A program made the translations under genes and the position numbers. DNA of 35,752 nucleotides, from positions 1-35,752 of the forward strand of contig DATGRI010000045.1 of assembly GCA_035303785.1 (NCBI GenBank). Reading direction: 5' to 3'. Positions 12,420 to 20,099 of this stretch are shown here, one piece after another (within the stretch, counting starts at the first letter, position 1; each line of letters starts with the position of its first letter). This DNA comes from Sphingobacteriaceae bacterium. Its GTDB lineage: Bacteria; Bacillota; Sulfobacillia; Thermaerobacterales; RSA17. Below the pieces are notes generated by a model, which worked only from the letters and a program-made list of their open reading frames with translations, was not told the origin of the DNA and ran no database searches.

Positions 12420-12701
12420 TTGGCTAAAAGTCTCTCCGCCAAAAAGCGGGTGCGGCAGGCAGCCGTCCGCACCATGCGGAACAAGATGTACCGCTCCCGG
12501 ATCAAGACGGCTGAGCGGCGCCTGCGGGAAGCCGTGGAGCAGCAGGATGCCGCCGAAGCAGCCGCCCGCCTGCAGTGGGCCTACAAGGTCATCGACAAGG
12601 CTGCCAAGCGGGGTGTAATCCACGCCAATACCGCCGCCCGGCGCAAGGCCCGGATGGCCCGCATCGCCCAGTTGGCCACGGCAGCCCAGGAAGTTTCCTA
12701 A
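12420..12701 (+). CDS. rpsT: 30S ribosomal protein S20
   Basis: Primary 16S rRNA-binding protein of the 30S subunit. The 93-residue, highly basic product begins MAKSLSAKKRVRQAAVRTMR and continues with NKMYRSRIKTAERRL and KVIDKAAKRGVIHANTAARRKARM, the S20 three-helix signature. Start codon is TTG with GGAGGTG seven bases upstream; TTG or GTG starts are common for rpsT and can allow autoregulation. It is transcribed alone and converges on holA, whose stop codon it overlaps by a few bases; this convergent rpsT-holA pair is conserved in Firmicutes. Confidence 0.97.
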   Translation: MAKSLSAKKRVRQAAVRTMRNKMYRSRIKTAERRLREAVEQQDAAEAAARLQWAYKVIDKAAKRGVIHANTAARRKARMARIAQLATAAQEVS

Positions 12702-13750
12702 GACCGCCCGGCTGGCTGTTGGGCTTTGGCTCTTCCGGTGGTGACCAGCCCGGCGACCAGCATCTCAACCGCCAGCCCGGGTGGCAGTTTGCCCGTCTTG
12801 ATGGCCAGATCCGTCTCACAGCAGGCCGTCAAGCCCTGGGCGATACGCCCGCTGTCCAACCGGCCCGCCTGGGCCTGTAATTTTTTGGCCACGAAAGAGT
12901 GCACCTTCAACCGGCGGCGGATTTCCGCCGGCGGGTATCCCCTTTCCGCCATCGCCTTAACCTGAAGCAGCTGCCGCATGTGCCTGGCCAGCATGGTCAA
13001 GATCCGCAGGGGCGGCTCGCCCGTGGCCAGCAGGTGATGGAGCACCTTCAAGGCGGCGCCGGTGCGCCCTTCTCCCACAGCGTCCAGCAGATCGAAAATG
13101 CGCCATTGGCCGCTGCCGCTGACCACCGCTTCCACTTCGGCGGTGTCCACGGGCCGGCCGGGGCCGGCATAGAGCAAGACCTTGTCCAGTTCCCGCTCCA
13201 ATTGCTGCAGATCCCCGGGCACCGCCGACGCCAGCAGGGCGGCGGCGGCCGACGTCATGGGGCTTCCCCGCTCCCGGGCCCGGCGCACCAGCCAATTGGC
13301 CGTCTCCCGGGGCCCCAGGGACTGGCACTCCACCGTCAGGGCGTGTTCCTGGAGCAGGCGCGCGGCGGGGTTTTGCTTCTCCACCGCCGTCATGTCGAAA
13401 ACGAGGCATGTGTCCTCGGTGATGAAGGGCAGGACCTTCGCCAAAGCCTCCACCGCCCTTTGGACGACGGCCTGGGCCTTGACCGTCAAAGGTTCCCACT
13501 CCCGCACCACCACCAGGCGGCGCCCGCCGAAGAGGGGCGGCGTCCGCAGGATCTCTTCCACCTGGGACAGGTGGTGGTCCGCTTCTTCCAGGCGGTGGAG
13601 GCCCAAGGAGGCTTCGGGCCCGTCTCCCAGCGCATGGCGGGCCAGGCGGTCAATAAAGCCGCGGCGTAAGTACGTCTCGGGACCGACCACCAAGTATACC
13701 GGCGCGGGGCCGGCCTCGGCCAGCCGGCGCAGCGCCTCGCCCACCTTCAC
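12698..13750 (-). CDS. holA: DNA polymerase III delta subunit
   Basis: Clamp-loader subunit that opens the beta sliding clamp during DNA replication. The 350-residue product begins MKVGEALRRLAEAGPAPVYL. It continues with VVGPETYLRRGFIDRLARHAL, RRLVVVREW, the AAA+-like central part (AVPGDLQQLERELDKVLLYAG) and the C-terminal collar helices (RIFDLLDAVGEGRTGAALKVL, PPLRILTMLARHMRQLLQVK). A longer reading frame starts at ATG 13780, but the GTG at 13750 has a perfect AAGGAGG nine bases upstream and gives the usual family N-terminus, so it was chosen. It follows comEC, as in Bacillus (comEC-holA), and ends against rpsT. Confidence 0.93.
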   Translation of the reverse strand: MKVGEALRRLAEAGPAPVYLVVGPETYLRRGFIDRLARHALGDGPEASLGLHRLEEADHHLSQVEEILRTPPLFGGRRLVVVREWEPLTVKAQAVVQRAVEALAKVLPFITEDTCLVFDMTAVEKQNPAARLLQEHALTVECQSLGPRETANWLVRRARERGSPMTSAAAALLASAVPGDLQQLERELDKVLLYAGPGRPVDTAEVEAVVSGSGQWRIFDLLDAVGEGRTGAALKVLHHLLATGEPPLRILTMLARHMRQLLQVKAMAERGYPPAEIRRRLKVHSFVAKKLQAQAGRLDSGRIAQGLTACCETDLAIKTGKLPPGLAVEMLVAGLVTTGRAKAQQPAGRS

Positions 13751-13807
13751 CGGGAGCAGCCTCCTTTCCATCAGGCCCATCTTTTACATCCTAACTAACA
13801 TCATTCA

Positions 13808-16351
13808 TCATTCTACAGGGCGGCAGCCGCCTCCCCCCCAGGCAGCCCGGTAGCACCACCGCCCCTTTTCAACTGTGAACCGGAGGGCACCGTGTTGCGG
13901 GGTGCTCAGCACCAAAGTCCCGCGGGCCGCCAGCCGCGCCGTCACCTCCGGGTGGGGGAAGCCGTAACGGTTGTTGCGGCCCGCCTGGATGACGGCCACC
14001 TCCGGGTCTATGGCCTCCAGAAAGGCGGGGGTGGTGGAAGTGCGGCTGCCGTGGTGGCCGACCTTCAGCAGGTGGGCCCGGAGCCCCGCCTCCCGGTGCC
14101 GGCTGAGAAGGAACTCCTCCCCGGGCGCCTCCAGGTCCCCCGGCAGCAGCCCGCGGAAGGCGCCGTAGTGCAGGATCATGACCAGGGAGTTGTTGTTCAC
14201 GTCGCTGCCGGTGCCCGCCAGAGGAGGACGGGGCGGCCCTAAAACCTCCAGGAACGCGGGCCCCAGGGGGATTTGGTCCCCCGGCCGCGGTACCACCCGG
14301 GGCACGCCCCGCTCCCGGGCCGCCGCCACCATGGCGTCGTAGGCGCCGCCGGCGGGGAAGCCGGGCTCCACCAGGGCACCGGGCAGGCCGGGGCCGGCGG
14401 CCAGCAGGTGGGCGATGCCCGCGGCATGGTCGGCATCCCCGTGGGTAGCCACCAGGAGATCGGGGGCTTGGACCCCCCGCCTCCGCAGGTAAGGGGCCAG
14501 CACGAACCGGGCCTGGTCCCGGGCGCCGCCGTCCACCACCACCCACAAGCCCGGCGGGATGCCGATGACGAAGCCGTCCCCCTGGCCCACATCGGGGAAC
14601 ACCATTTCCAGCCGTCGGGGAGCCGCCAGGACGGAATTCCACACCAGCAGGGCCGCCAAGCCCAATACCGCCGCCGCCAGCCGGCCGGGCCGGGGAAGGC
14701 GGGGACGGCGCTTTTTCACCAGGGGCGGCCGGAAATCGGCCAGGCACCAGCCCAGCCAGGCGTAATAGCAGGCCGTCAGCCAAGGAGGCGGCACCGGCAG
14801 CACCACCGGGGGCAAGGGCAGGTGCTCCGCCCAGTGGACCAGCCCTTGGAGCAGCCTGACGGGCCCGCTTATGATGACGGCCGACACCCCGCCCGCCGCG
14901 GGGAACAAAGCAACGGCCGGCAGGAGCACCAGCCCCAGCACCAGGACGGCGGCCACCAAAGGCACCGCCGGGGGCGTCAGCAGGATGGACAAGGGCTGCA
15001 CCGTGCCGAAGGCGTGGAGCATTACCGGCAGGGTGCCCAGGAAGGCCGCCAGACCCGCCGCCAAAGGGCCCGTCAGTCGCGGCACCAAACTGCTTGAGGA
15101 AGGACCGCCGGTGGTGAAACCACCCGCCAGGAGGGCGATGGCTGCCGCCGCGCCGAAACTGAGCTGCCAGCCCACATCCCACAACTGGTACGGGTGGTAG
15201 ATCAGGAGGGCAAGGGCGGCGGCCCCTACGGCGTTCAAGGGTGCCGGCGGCCGGTCCAGCAGCCTTTGGCAGCCCGCCAGGGCCAGCATCAAGACGGCCC
15301 GGACGATGGGCGCCCGGCCCCCCGTCCACAGCACCAAGGCCGCCAGCACGACGGCCTGCACCATGAACCGGCGATGCCGGTGGGCCACCACGGGCCGCAG
15401 GAGGAAATTGAGGCAGCCCACCACCAGGCCGACGTGCAGGCCCGACACCGCCAAAAGGTGGGCCAGCCCCGTGGCCTGGAACCCCGCCCTGTCGTCGGGA
15501 TCCAGTTCCCCTTGGTCGCCGAAGAGGAGGGCGGCGGCCAACCCCCATTGGCCGCCCGTCATTTGCCGGCGGAGGCGGTTGTAGGCCTCTTGCCGCAGGT
15601 CGAAGAGGAGGCGCCGCATCCCGCCCGGGGGCGTCCCCGCCTGCAGCAACTGGCCCGGATCGTTGATGTAGAGCACATAGGGCACCCGCCGGGCCTCCCA
15701 GTAGCGGTGGCCGTCGAAGCCCCACGGGTTGGCGGGCGGGCGGGGCCGCACCACCGCTCCCCGCACGATGACGGCATCGCCGTAGCGGGCCGGCGGCTCG
15801 TCTCCCGCCTCCCGGCTGGGCCATTCCAGCCGGATGCGGGGCGGGCGCCCCCCATCCACTCCGGCAACGGGGCACAAGATGAGGCGCCAGCCGCCCGCCG
15901 TTGCTTCGGGCGGGCTGCAAATATAGCCGGCTGCGGCACCGGCGCCCCCTGCAGGGCCGGCCAAAGCGCCGGCCTCATCACCGGCGAAGAGTTGTTCAGG
16001 ACGATTCTCGTCCGCGGCCCGGGCCGCCGCCAGGTGGGCCGCCCCGGCCCACACCAAGCCCAGGGCAAGGCAAAGCAGGGCTCCCAGCCGCCGGGCCCGC
16101 CCCAGGCCGGGTTGGCTGCCGGCGGCCCCGCCAAGCCTGCGGGGGCCCAAGACCCAGGCTCCCGGCCTGCCTGCCAGGCAGCCCAAGACCCAGCAGAAGA
16201 CGGCCGCCACCCAGGCCGCCCCCGGCCTCAAGAAGGGCAGTTGCCGCCCCAGGGCGATGCCCCCGGCGAACAGGAGGGCCGCCGCCGCCAAGGGCATGTC
16301 GCCGCCGGGGATGCCCGCCGGCCGGCCCAGAACCCGCCCGGCGCCGGCCAT
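13808..16351 (-). CDS. comEC: DNA uptake channel protein ComEC (ComEC/Rec2 family)
   Basis: Inner-membrane channel for single-stranded DNA uptake during transformation. The 847-residue product has N-terminal membrane segments and an OB-like external domain (DUF4131, about residues 90-220). The competence domain with LFGDQGELDPDDRAGFQATG and LAHLLAVSGLHVGLVVG follows, with further membrane helices. The C-terminal metallo-beta-lactamase-like domain (from about 580) carries VFPDVGQGDGFVI, VATHGDADHAAGI and LLKVGHHGSRTS, so nuclease-type metal ligands are present. The ATG at 16384 overlaps comEA and lacks a ribosome site; the ATG at 16351 has AAGGGG nine bases upstream. comEB is missing between comEA and comEC. 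Secure identity. Confidence 0.95.
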   Translation of the reverse strand: MAGAGRVLGRPAGIPGGDMPLAAAALLFAGGIALGRQLPFLRPGAAWVAAVFCWVLGCLAGRPGAWVLGPRRLGGAAGSQPGLGRARRLGALLCLALGLVWAGAAHLAAARAADENRPEQLFAGDEAGALAGPAGGAGAAAGYICSPPEATAGGWRLILCPVAGVDGGRPPRIRLEWPSREAGDEPPARYGDAVIVRGAVVRPRPPANPWGFDGHRYWEARRVPYVLYINDPGQLLQAGTPPGGMRRLLFDLRQEAYNRLRRQMTGGQWGLAAALLFGDQGELDPDDRAGFQATGLAHLLAVSGLHVGLVVGCLNFLLRPVVAHRHRRFMVQAVVLAALVLWTGGRAPIVRAVLMLALAGCQRLLDRPPAPLNAVGAAALALLIYHPYQLWDVGWQLSFGAAAAIALLAGGFTTGGPSSSSLVPRLTGPLAAGLAAFLGTLPVMLHAFGTVQPLSILLTPPAVPLVAAVLVLGLVLLPAVALFPAAGGVSAVIISGPVRLLQGLVHWAEHLPLPPVVLPVPPPWLTACYYAWLGWCLADFRPPLVKKRRPRLPRPGRLAAAVLGLAALLVWNSVLAAPRRLEMVFPDVGQGDGFVIGIPPGLWVVVDGGARDQARFVLAPYLRRRGVQAPDLLVATHGDADHAAGIAHLLAAGPGLPGALVEPGFPAGGAYDAMVAAARERGVPRVVPRPGDQIPLGPAFLEVLGPPRPPLAGTGSDVNNNSLVMILHYGAFRGLLPGDLEAPGEEFLLSRHREAGLRAHLLKVGHHGSRTSTTPAFLEAIDPEVAVIQAGRNNRYGFPHPEVTARLAARGTLVLSTPQHGALRFTVEKGRWCYRAAWGGGGCRPVE

Positions 16352-16364
16352 GGGTCGTAGCCCC

Positions 16365-17114
16365 TTAAGAACTGCCGTCCACATAAATGTAGGGGCGCAT
16401 GTTCTCCAGGGAGCGGGGCCCGATGCCTTGGACCCGGGTCAATTCATCCACGCTCTGGAAAGGACCGTGGGCCTGGCGATAGGCCACGATGCGGGCCGCC
16501 AGGACGGGGCCGATGCCGGGCACCTGCTGCAGGGCGTCCACGCCGGCCCGGTTCACGTTCACCCGGGCCATGGCCCCAGGCGGCTCTTCTCCCGGCGCTC
16601 CAGCCCCCGTTGAGGGTGTTTCCTCCCCCCGGCGGGGCACGTACAATTGCTGGCCGTCCTGCAGGGGAGCCGCCAGGTTGATCCGGTCCAGGTCGGCTTC
16701 CGGGACCGCGCCCCCGGCGGCGTTGACGCCGTCCACCGCCCGGGCTCCCTCAGGCAGTTCATAAACCCCGGGAGCCGCCACCGCCCCCGCTATGTGGACC
16801 TGCAGCAACCGGTCCCCCGCACCCGCCTCTTCCCGGTCCGGATCCCCGTCCAGCCCGCTGGCCGGGTTTTGGCCGGGATCCTGGCCCTGCGACTCCCCTT
16901 GCCCGGGAGGAGCGCCCGGGCCGCCGGCAGCCCCCTCTTCCGCCGCCCACGGCACCACCCGCTGGGTCAGGTATTCATGCAATTCCCGGCGGGCCTGGTG
17001 GACCCGCCACTGCTGCCACAGGAGGAGGGCGGAGCCCACCAGCAGGGCGATGCACAGCCAGGCCACCAGCGTCCCCTCAGCCCGGCGCCAAGACCGGCCC
17101 CAGTACCGGCCCAT
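16365..17114 (-). CDS. comEA: Competence DNA receptor ComEA
   Basis: Membrane-anchored double-stranded DNA receptor for transformation. The 249-residue product has a short basic start and one membrane anchor (about residues 14-33). An external Gly/Pro/Gln/Asp-rich linker (60-100) follows, then an SLBB domain (VHIAGAVAAPGVYELPEGAR, INLAAPLQDGQQLYVP) and a second low-complexity linker. The C-terminal double helix-hairpin-helix has VNVNRAGVDALQQVPGIGPVLAARIV and LTRVQGIGPRSLENMRPYI. A TTG at 17153 extends the frame but is inside the upstream hairpin; the ATG at 17114 follows a G-rich site eight bases away. The gene lies 91 bases after leuS and 13 bases before comEC. Confidence 0.93.
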   Translation of the reverse strand: MGRYWGRSWRRAEGTLVAWLCIALLVGSALLLWQQWRVHQARRELHEYLTQRVVPWAAEEGAAGGPGAPPGQGESQGQDPGQNPASGLDGDPDREEAGAGDRLLQVHIAGAVAAPGVYELPEGARAVDGVNAAGGAVPEADLDRINLAAPLQDGQQLYVPRRGEETPSTGAGAPGEEPPGAMARVNVNRAGVDALQQVPGIGPVLAARIVAYRQAHGPFQSVDELTRVQGIGPRSLENMRPYIYVDGSS

Positions 17115-17117
17115 AGG

Positions 17118-17173
17118 ACAACGCCCCCAGCACCAGTTTCTGCCAATAGGCAATTCGGCGCTGAGGGCGTTGT
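17118..17173 (-). promoter_or_regulatory. Hairpin covering the comEA ribosome binding site
   Basis: On the minus strand ACAACGCCC-T-CAGC (17173-17160) is complementary to GCTG-GG-GGGCGTTGT (17133-17118). The helix has 13 paired positions, with a smaller TGCC/GGCA hairpin in the loop. The 3' arm contains the G-rich site just before the comEA ATG and ends four bases before it. No T-tract follows, so a terminator is unlikely; it may reduce comEA translation. Confidence 0.5.
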
Positions 17174-17205
17174 TTCCTGTTTTTTCCTTTTAACCTTTCG
17201 GGGGG

Positions 17206-19692
17206 TCAGCCGATGACGATGTTGACCAGCCGGTCGGGCACCGTCACCACCCGGCGTACCTGCTTCCCGTCCAGCAGGTCCCGCACCCGCTGGCTGGCCA
17301 GGGCCGCCGCCTTCAATTCCTCTTCGCTGGCGCCGGCGGCCATCTGGATGCGATCCCGCACCCGCCCGTTCACCTGAACCACCACGGTAACGGTGCTGGC
17401 GGCCAGGGCGGAGGAGTCCGCCTCGGGCCACGGCTGCTGGTGGACGCTGCCGGCCTTGCCCAGCACCACGGACCACAATTCCTCGGCCAGGTGGGGCACA
17501 AAGGGCGCCAGCATCCGGACCAGGGCGTCCACCCCTTCGGCCATGACCTCCCGGGCAGCCCCCGGGCCGTGCTGCTCCTGCACCGCCGTCATCTCATTCA
17601 CCAGTTCCATCATGGCGCTGATGGCCGTGTTGAACTGGAAGCGGTCGTTGATGTCGTGGGTCACCTTGTGGATGGTCTGGTGCAGCTTGGTCCGCAGGCG
17701 ACCCCGGACCTCGTCGCCGGCGGGATCGTCACCCCCGGCATCCCTTTGGGCCCCTTGGAAATGGGTCGCCAGGCGCCACACCCGCTGCAGGAAGCGGGCG
17801 GCCCCTTCGATGCCGCTGTGCTGCCACTGGAAGTCCCGCTCCGGCGGCGCCGCGAACAAGATGTACAGCCGGGCGGCGTCGGCGCCGTACCGGTCCACCA
17901 TCTCCTCGATGGACACCACATTGCCCTTGGACTTGGACATCTTGGCCCCGTCCATCACCACCATGCCGTTGCAGAACAGGTTGGTGAAGGGCTCCGCCGC
18001 CGGGACGAGGCCCTCATCGTACAGCACCTTGGTGATGAAGCGGGAATACAGCAGGTGGAGCACCGCGTGCTCGATGCCGCCGATGTACTGGTCCACCGGC
18101 AGCCAGTACTTGACCTCCTGGAGGTCGAAGGGCCCCTCCTCGTACCGGGGCGAGCAGTACCGGTAGTAGTACCAGGAGGAATCCACAAAGGTGTCCATGG
18201 TGTCCGTTTCCCGCCGGGCCGGCCCGCCGCACCGGGGGCAGGAGGTGTTGACGAAGCCCTCGTGCCGGGCCAGGGGCGAGCCCCCCTCGCCCGTCAAGGC
18301 CACATCTTCGGGCAGCAGCACCGGCAGCTGATCTTCGGGCACGGGCACCGTGCCGCACTGGTCGCAGTAGACAATGGGAATGGGCGCCCCCCAGTACCGC
18401 TGGCGGGAAATGAGCCAGTCCCGCAGGCGGTAGCTGACGGTGCGCCGGCCCCAGCCCTGCTCCTCCAGGAAGTCGGCGATGCGCTCCCGGGCTTCGGGAC
18501 TGGGCAGGCTGGTGAAGGGCCCCGAGTTGATCAAGACGCCTTCGTCGGCGAAGGCCGTGCCGGTGCCGGCGGGATCCACCGTGCCCTCGGCATCGGTGAT
18601 GACGGTCCGCACCGGCAGGTCGTATTTCAGGGCAAAATCCAAGTCCCGCTGGTCGTGGGCCGGCACCGCCTGGATGGCGCCGGTGCCGTACTCCATCAAG
18701 ACGTAATCGGCGGCCCAGATGGGGATGCGCTCCCCCGTGGCGGGATTGACGGCATAGGCGCCGGTGAACACCCCTTGCTTGTCGCCTTCGGCCATCCGCT
18801 CCCGGTTGGTCATCCGGCCCACCCGGGCGATGAAGTCCTGGACGGCCGCCTCCTGGGGCGTGCCCCGGGCCAGTTCCATGGTCAGGGGATGCTCGGGCGC
18901 CAGCACCAGGAAGGTAGCGCCGTACAAAGTGTCGTGGCGGGTGGTGAAAACCCGGACGGAGCCGGTGCCGTCGGCCAGGGGGAATTCGATCTCGCACCCC
19001 TCGCTGCGGCCGATCCAGTTTTCCTGCATGACCCGCACCCGCTCGGGCCAGCCGGGCAGGTTCTTCAGGTCTTCCAGCAGGCGGTCGGCGTAAGCGGTGA
19101 TGCGGAAGAACCACTGCTCCAGCTCACGGGTCTCGACGGGCGTGTCGCAGCGCCAGCAGCGTCCGTCCTCCACCTGCTCGTTGGCCAGCACCGTTTCGCA
19201 GCGGGGGCACCAGTTGACGGGGGCCTTGCGCCGGTAGGCCAGCCCCTTCCGGTACAGGAGCAGGAAGAGCCACTGGCTCCAGTGATAATAGCCGGGATGG
19301 CTGCAGGCGATCTCCCGCCGCCAGTCGTAGGAGTAGCCCATGCGCTTCATCTGGTCCCGGATGATGTCGATGTTGTCGTAGGTCCACTTGGCGGGATGGA
19401 CGCCGTGGTTGATGGCGGCGTTTTCCGCCGGCATGCCGAACGAGTCCCATCCCATGGGGTGGAGCACCTGGTAGCCCGTCATGGTCTTGAAGCGGGCCAG
19501 CACGTCGCCGATGGTGTACACCCGGGTGTGGCCGATGTGGAGCGCCCCCGACGGGTACGGGTACATGGTCAGGCAGTAGAACTTAGGCCGGCCGGGATCC
19601 ATGTCTGTCTCGTAAATGCCGGACTCGGCCCAGCGGGCCTGCCAGCGGGCTTCGATGTCTTTGAAGTCGTAGCGGTCACCTGGCAGTGACAC
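17206..19692 (-). CDS. leuS: Leucyl-tRNA synthetase
   Basis: Class I synthetase charging tRNA-Leu with leucine. The 828-residue product shows the HIGH motif in YPYPSGALHIGH (residues 52-55). A zinc-finger-like pair of CxxC motifs (CPRCETVLANEQVEDGRCWRC) and the CP1 editing domain follow, then the KMSKS motif in MDGAKMSKSKGNVVS (about 583-587). The C-terminal anticodon-binding and Leu-specific domain ends with VTVVVQVNGRVRDRIQ. Start is GTG with GGAGGG seven bases upstream; an ATG between them is out of frame and opens only a seven-codon ORF. Expression is controlled by the T-box leader at 19714-20049 and the promoter inside rsfS. Identity is certain. Confidence 0.98.
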   Translation of the reverse strand: MSLPGDRYDFKDIEARWQARWAESGIYETDMDPGRPKFYCLTMYPYPSGALHIGHTRVYTIGDVLARFKTMTGYQVLHPMGWDSFGMPAENAAINHGVHPAKWTYDNIDIIRDQMKRMGYSYDWRREIACSHPGYYHWSQWLFLLLYRKGLAYRRKAPVNWCPRCETVLANEQVEDGRCWRCDTPVETRELEQWFFRITAYADRLLEDLKNLPGWPERVRVMQENWIGRSEGCEIEFPLADGTGSVRVFTTRHDTLYGATFLVLAPEHPLTMELARGTPQEAAVQDFIARVGRMTNRERMAEGDKQGVFTGAYAVNPATGERIPIWAADYVLMEYGTGAIQAVPAHDQRDLDFALKYDLPVRTVITDAEGTVDPAGTGTAFADEGVLINSGPFTSLPSPEARERIADFLEEQGWGRRTVSYRLRDWLISRQRYWGAPIPIVYCDQCGTVPVPEDQLPVLLPEDVALTGEGGSPLARHEGFVNTSCPRCGGPARRETDTMDTFVDSSWYYYRYCSPRYEEGPFDLQEVKYWLPVDQYIGGIEHAVLHLLYSRFITKVLYDEGLVPAAEPFTNLFCNGMVVMDGAKMSKSKGNVVSIEEMVDRYGADAARLYILFAAPPERDFQWQHSGIEGAARFLQRVWRLATHFQGAQRDAGGDDPAGDEVRGRLRTKLHQTIHKVTHDINDRFQFNTAISAMMELVNEMTAVQEQHGPGAAREVMAEGVDALVRMLAPFVPHLAEELWSVVLGKAGSVHQQPWPEADSSALAASTVTVVVQVNGRVRDRIQMAAGASEEELKAAALASQRVRDLLDGKQVRRVVTVPDRLVNIVIG

Positions 19693-19713
19693 CGGTCATC
19701 CCTCCATAACCCA

Positions 19714-19746
19714 GCAACCCCCCGTCCGGAAGGGACGGGGGGTTGC
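19714..19746 (-). terminator. Terminator-like stem of the leuS T-box
   Basis: A perfect 14-bp stem (GCAACCCCCCGTCC with GGACGGGGGGTTGC) and a five-base loop CTTCC, beginning directly after the T-box motif, where the competing terminator always lies. It is followed by TGGGTTATGG and not by a run of T. Termination may therefore be inefficient, or the switch may act on translation, since the leuS ribosome site lies about ten bases beyond the stem. Confidence 0.7.
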
Positions 19747-20049
19747 CCGCGGTACCACCCTACTTGGTCGCATCACAGTCTTGCCCATTGTGGAGCGGAC
19801 GGGACTTGAACCCGTGGCCTCGTGAATGCCATTCACGCGCTCTCCCAACTGAGCTACCGCCCCATGTGGAAAGTACGACCCACTTGCTGCCTTAACGCGG
19901 CCTGACGGAGACGGCTACTCGCGGCGCCTGCCTTTCGCCGTCCCACCTCCCGGGCGAGTTCCGCCGCTGTCGACACCGGCTTCCACCCGCCGGAACCAAT
20001 CGGTCCCGGCCCCGGCTCGCTGCCGCCGACGGTGCGGCGTACTGTTCCC
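19747..20049 (-). promoter_or_regulatory. T-box riboswitch (leucine specifier) of leuS, interrupted by tRNA-Ala
   Basis: Leader RNA that senses uncharged tRNA-Leu. Stem I has the 5' strand GGGAACAGTACGCCGC (20049-20034, with the conserved AGTA) paired to GCGGCGGAA, followed by the specifier CTC (19958-19956), a leucine codon matching leuS. Distal stem I shows AGCGAGCCGG and GGTGGAAGCCGG. A stem II with GACGGC/GCCGTC and its AGTA follows, then CCGCGTTAAGGC. The T-box sequence AGGGTGGTACCGCGG (19761-19747) exposes TGGT, matching an A73 discriminator base as in tRNA-Leu. Between these two parts, in the loop of a helix GGTCG (19880-19876) / CGACC (19770-19766) with inner CACA/TGTG pairs, lies a complete tRNA-Ala gene. 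The interruption is highly unusual. Confidence 0.88.
19791..19863 (-). tRNA. tRNA-Ala (anticodon GGC)
   Basis: All arms pair canonically. The acceptor GGGGCGG/CCGCTCC includes the G3-U70 alanine identity pair. D-arm GCTC/GAGC has loop AGTTGGGA, anticodon stem CGTGA/TCACG has loop ATGGCAT (anticodon GGC), and T-arm ACGGG/CCCGT has loop TTCAAGT. Discriminator is A73. The 3' CCA is not encoded (the next bases are CAA), so it must be added after processing. No promoter of its own is visible; it lies inside the leuS T-box leader on the same strand and would be transcribed from the promoter at 20103-20131. Confidence 0.97.
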
Positions 20050-20099
20050 GTTCATAGGCTGTTCTTTATGGGCAAAAGGTTTGGCCAAAACCAGCATCC

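Noticed and set aside
12720-12800. Possible transfer or mobile element at the rpsT-holA junction
   Set aside because: The convergent rpsT-holA arrangement is normal in Firmicutes, and no repeats or transposase remains are present.
17440-19689. 749-codon open frame antisense to leuS
   Set aside because: Shadow of leuS; repetitive His/Gly/Val composition and no recognisable domain.
19693-19699. ATG before leuS opening a seven-codon ORF
   Set aside because: Out of frame with leuS and too short to support; the GTG with ideal spacing is the likely start.
19791-19863. The embedded tRNA acting as a built-in ligand of the T-box
   Set aside because: Anticodon GGC does not match the CUC specifier and the 3' CCA is not encoded, so it cannot make the usual two contacts.
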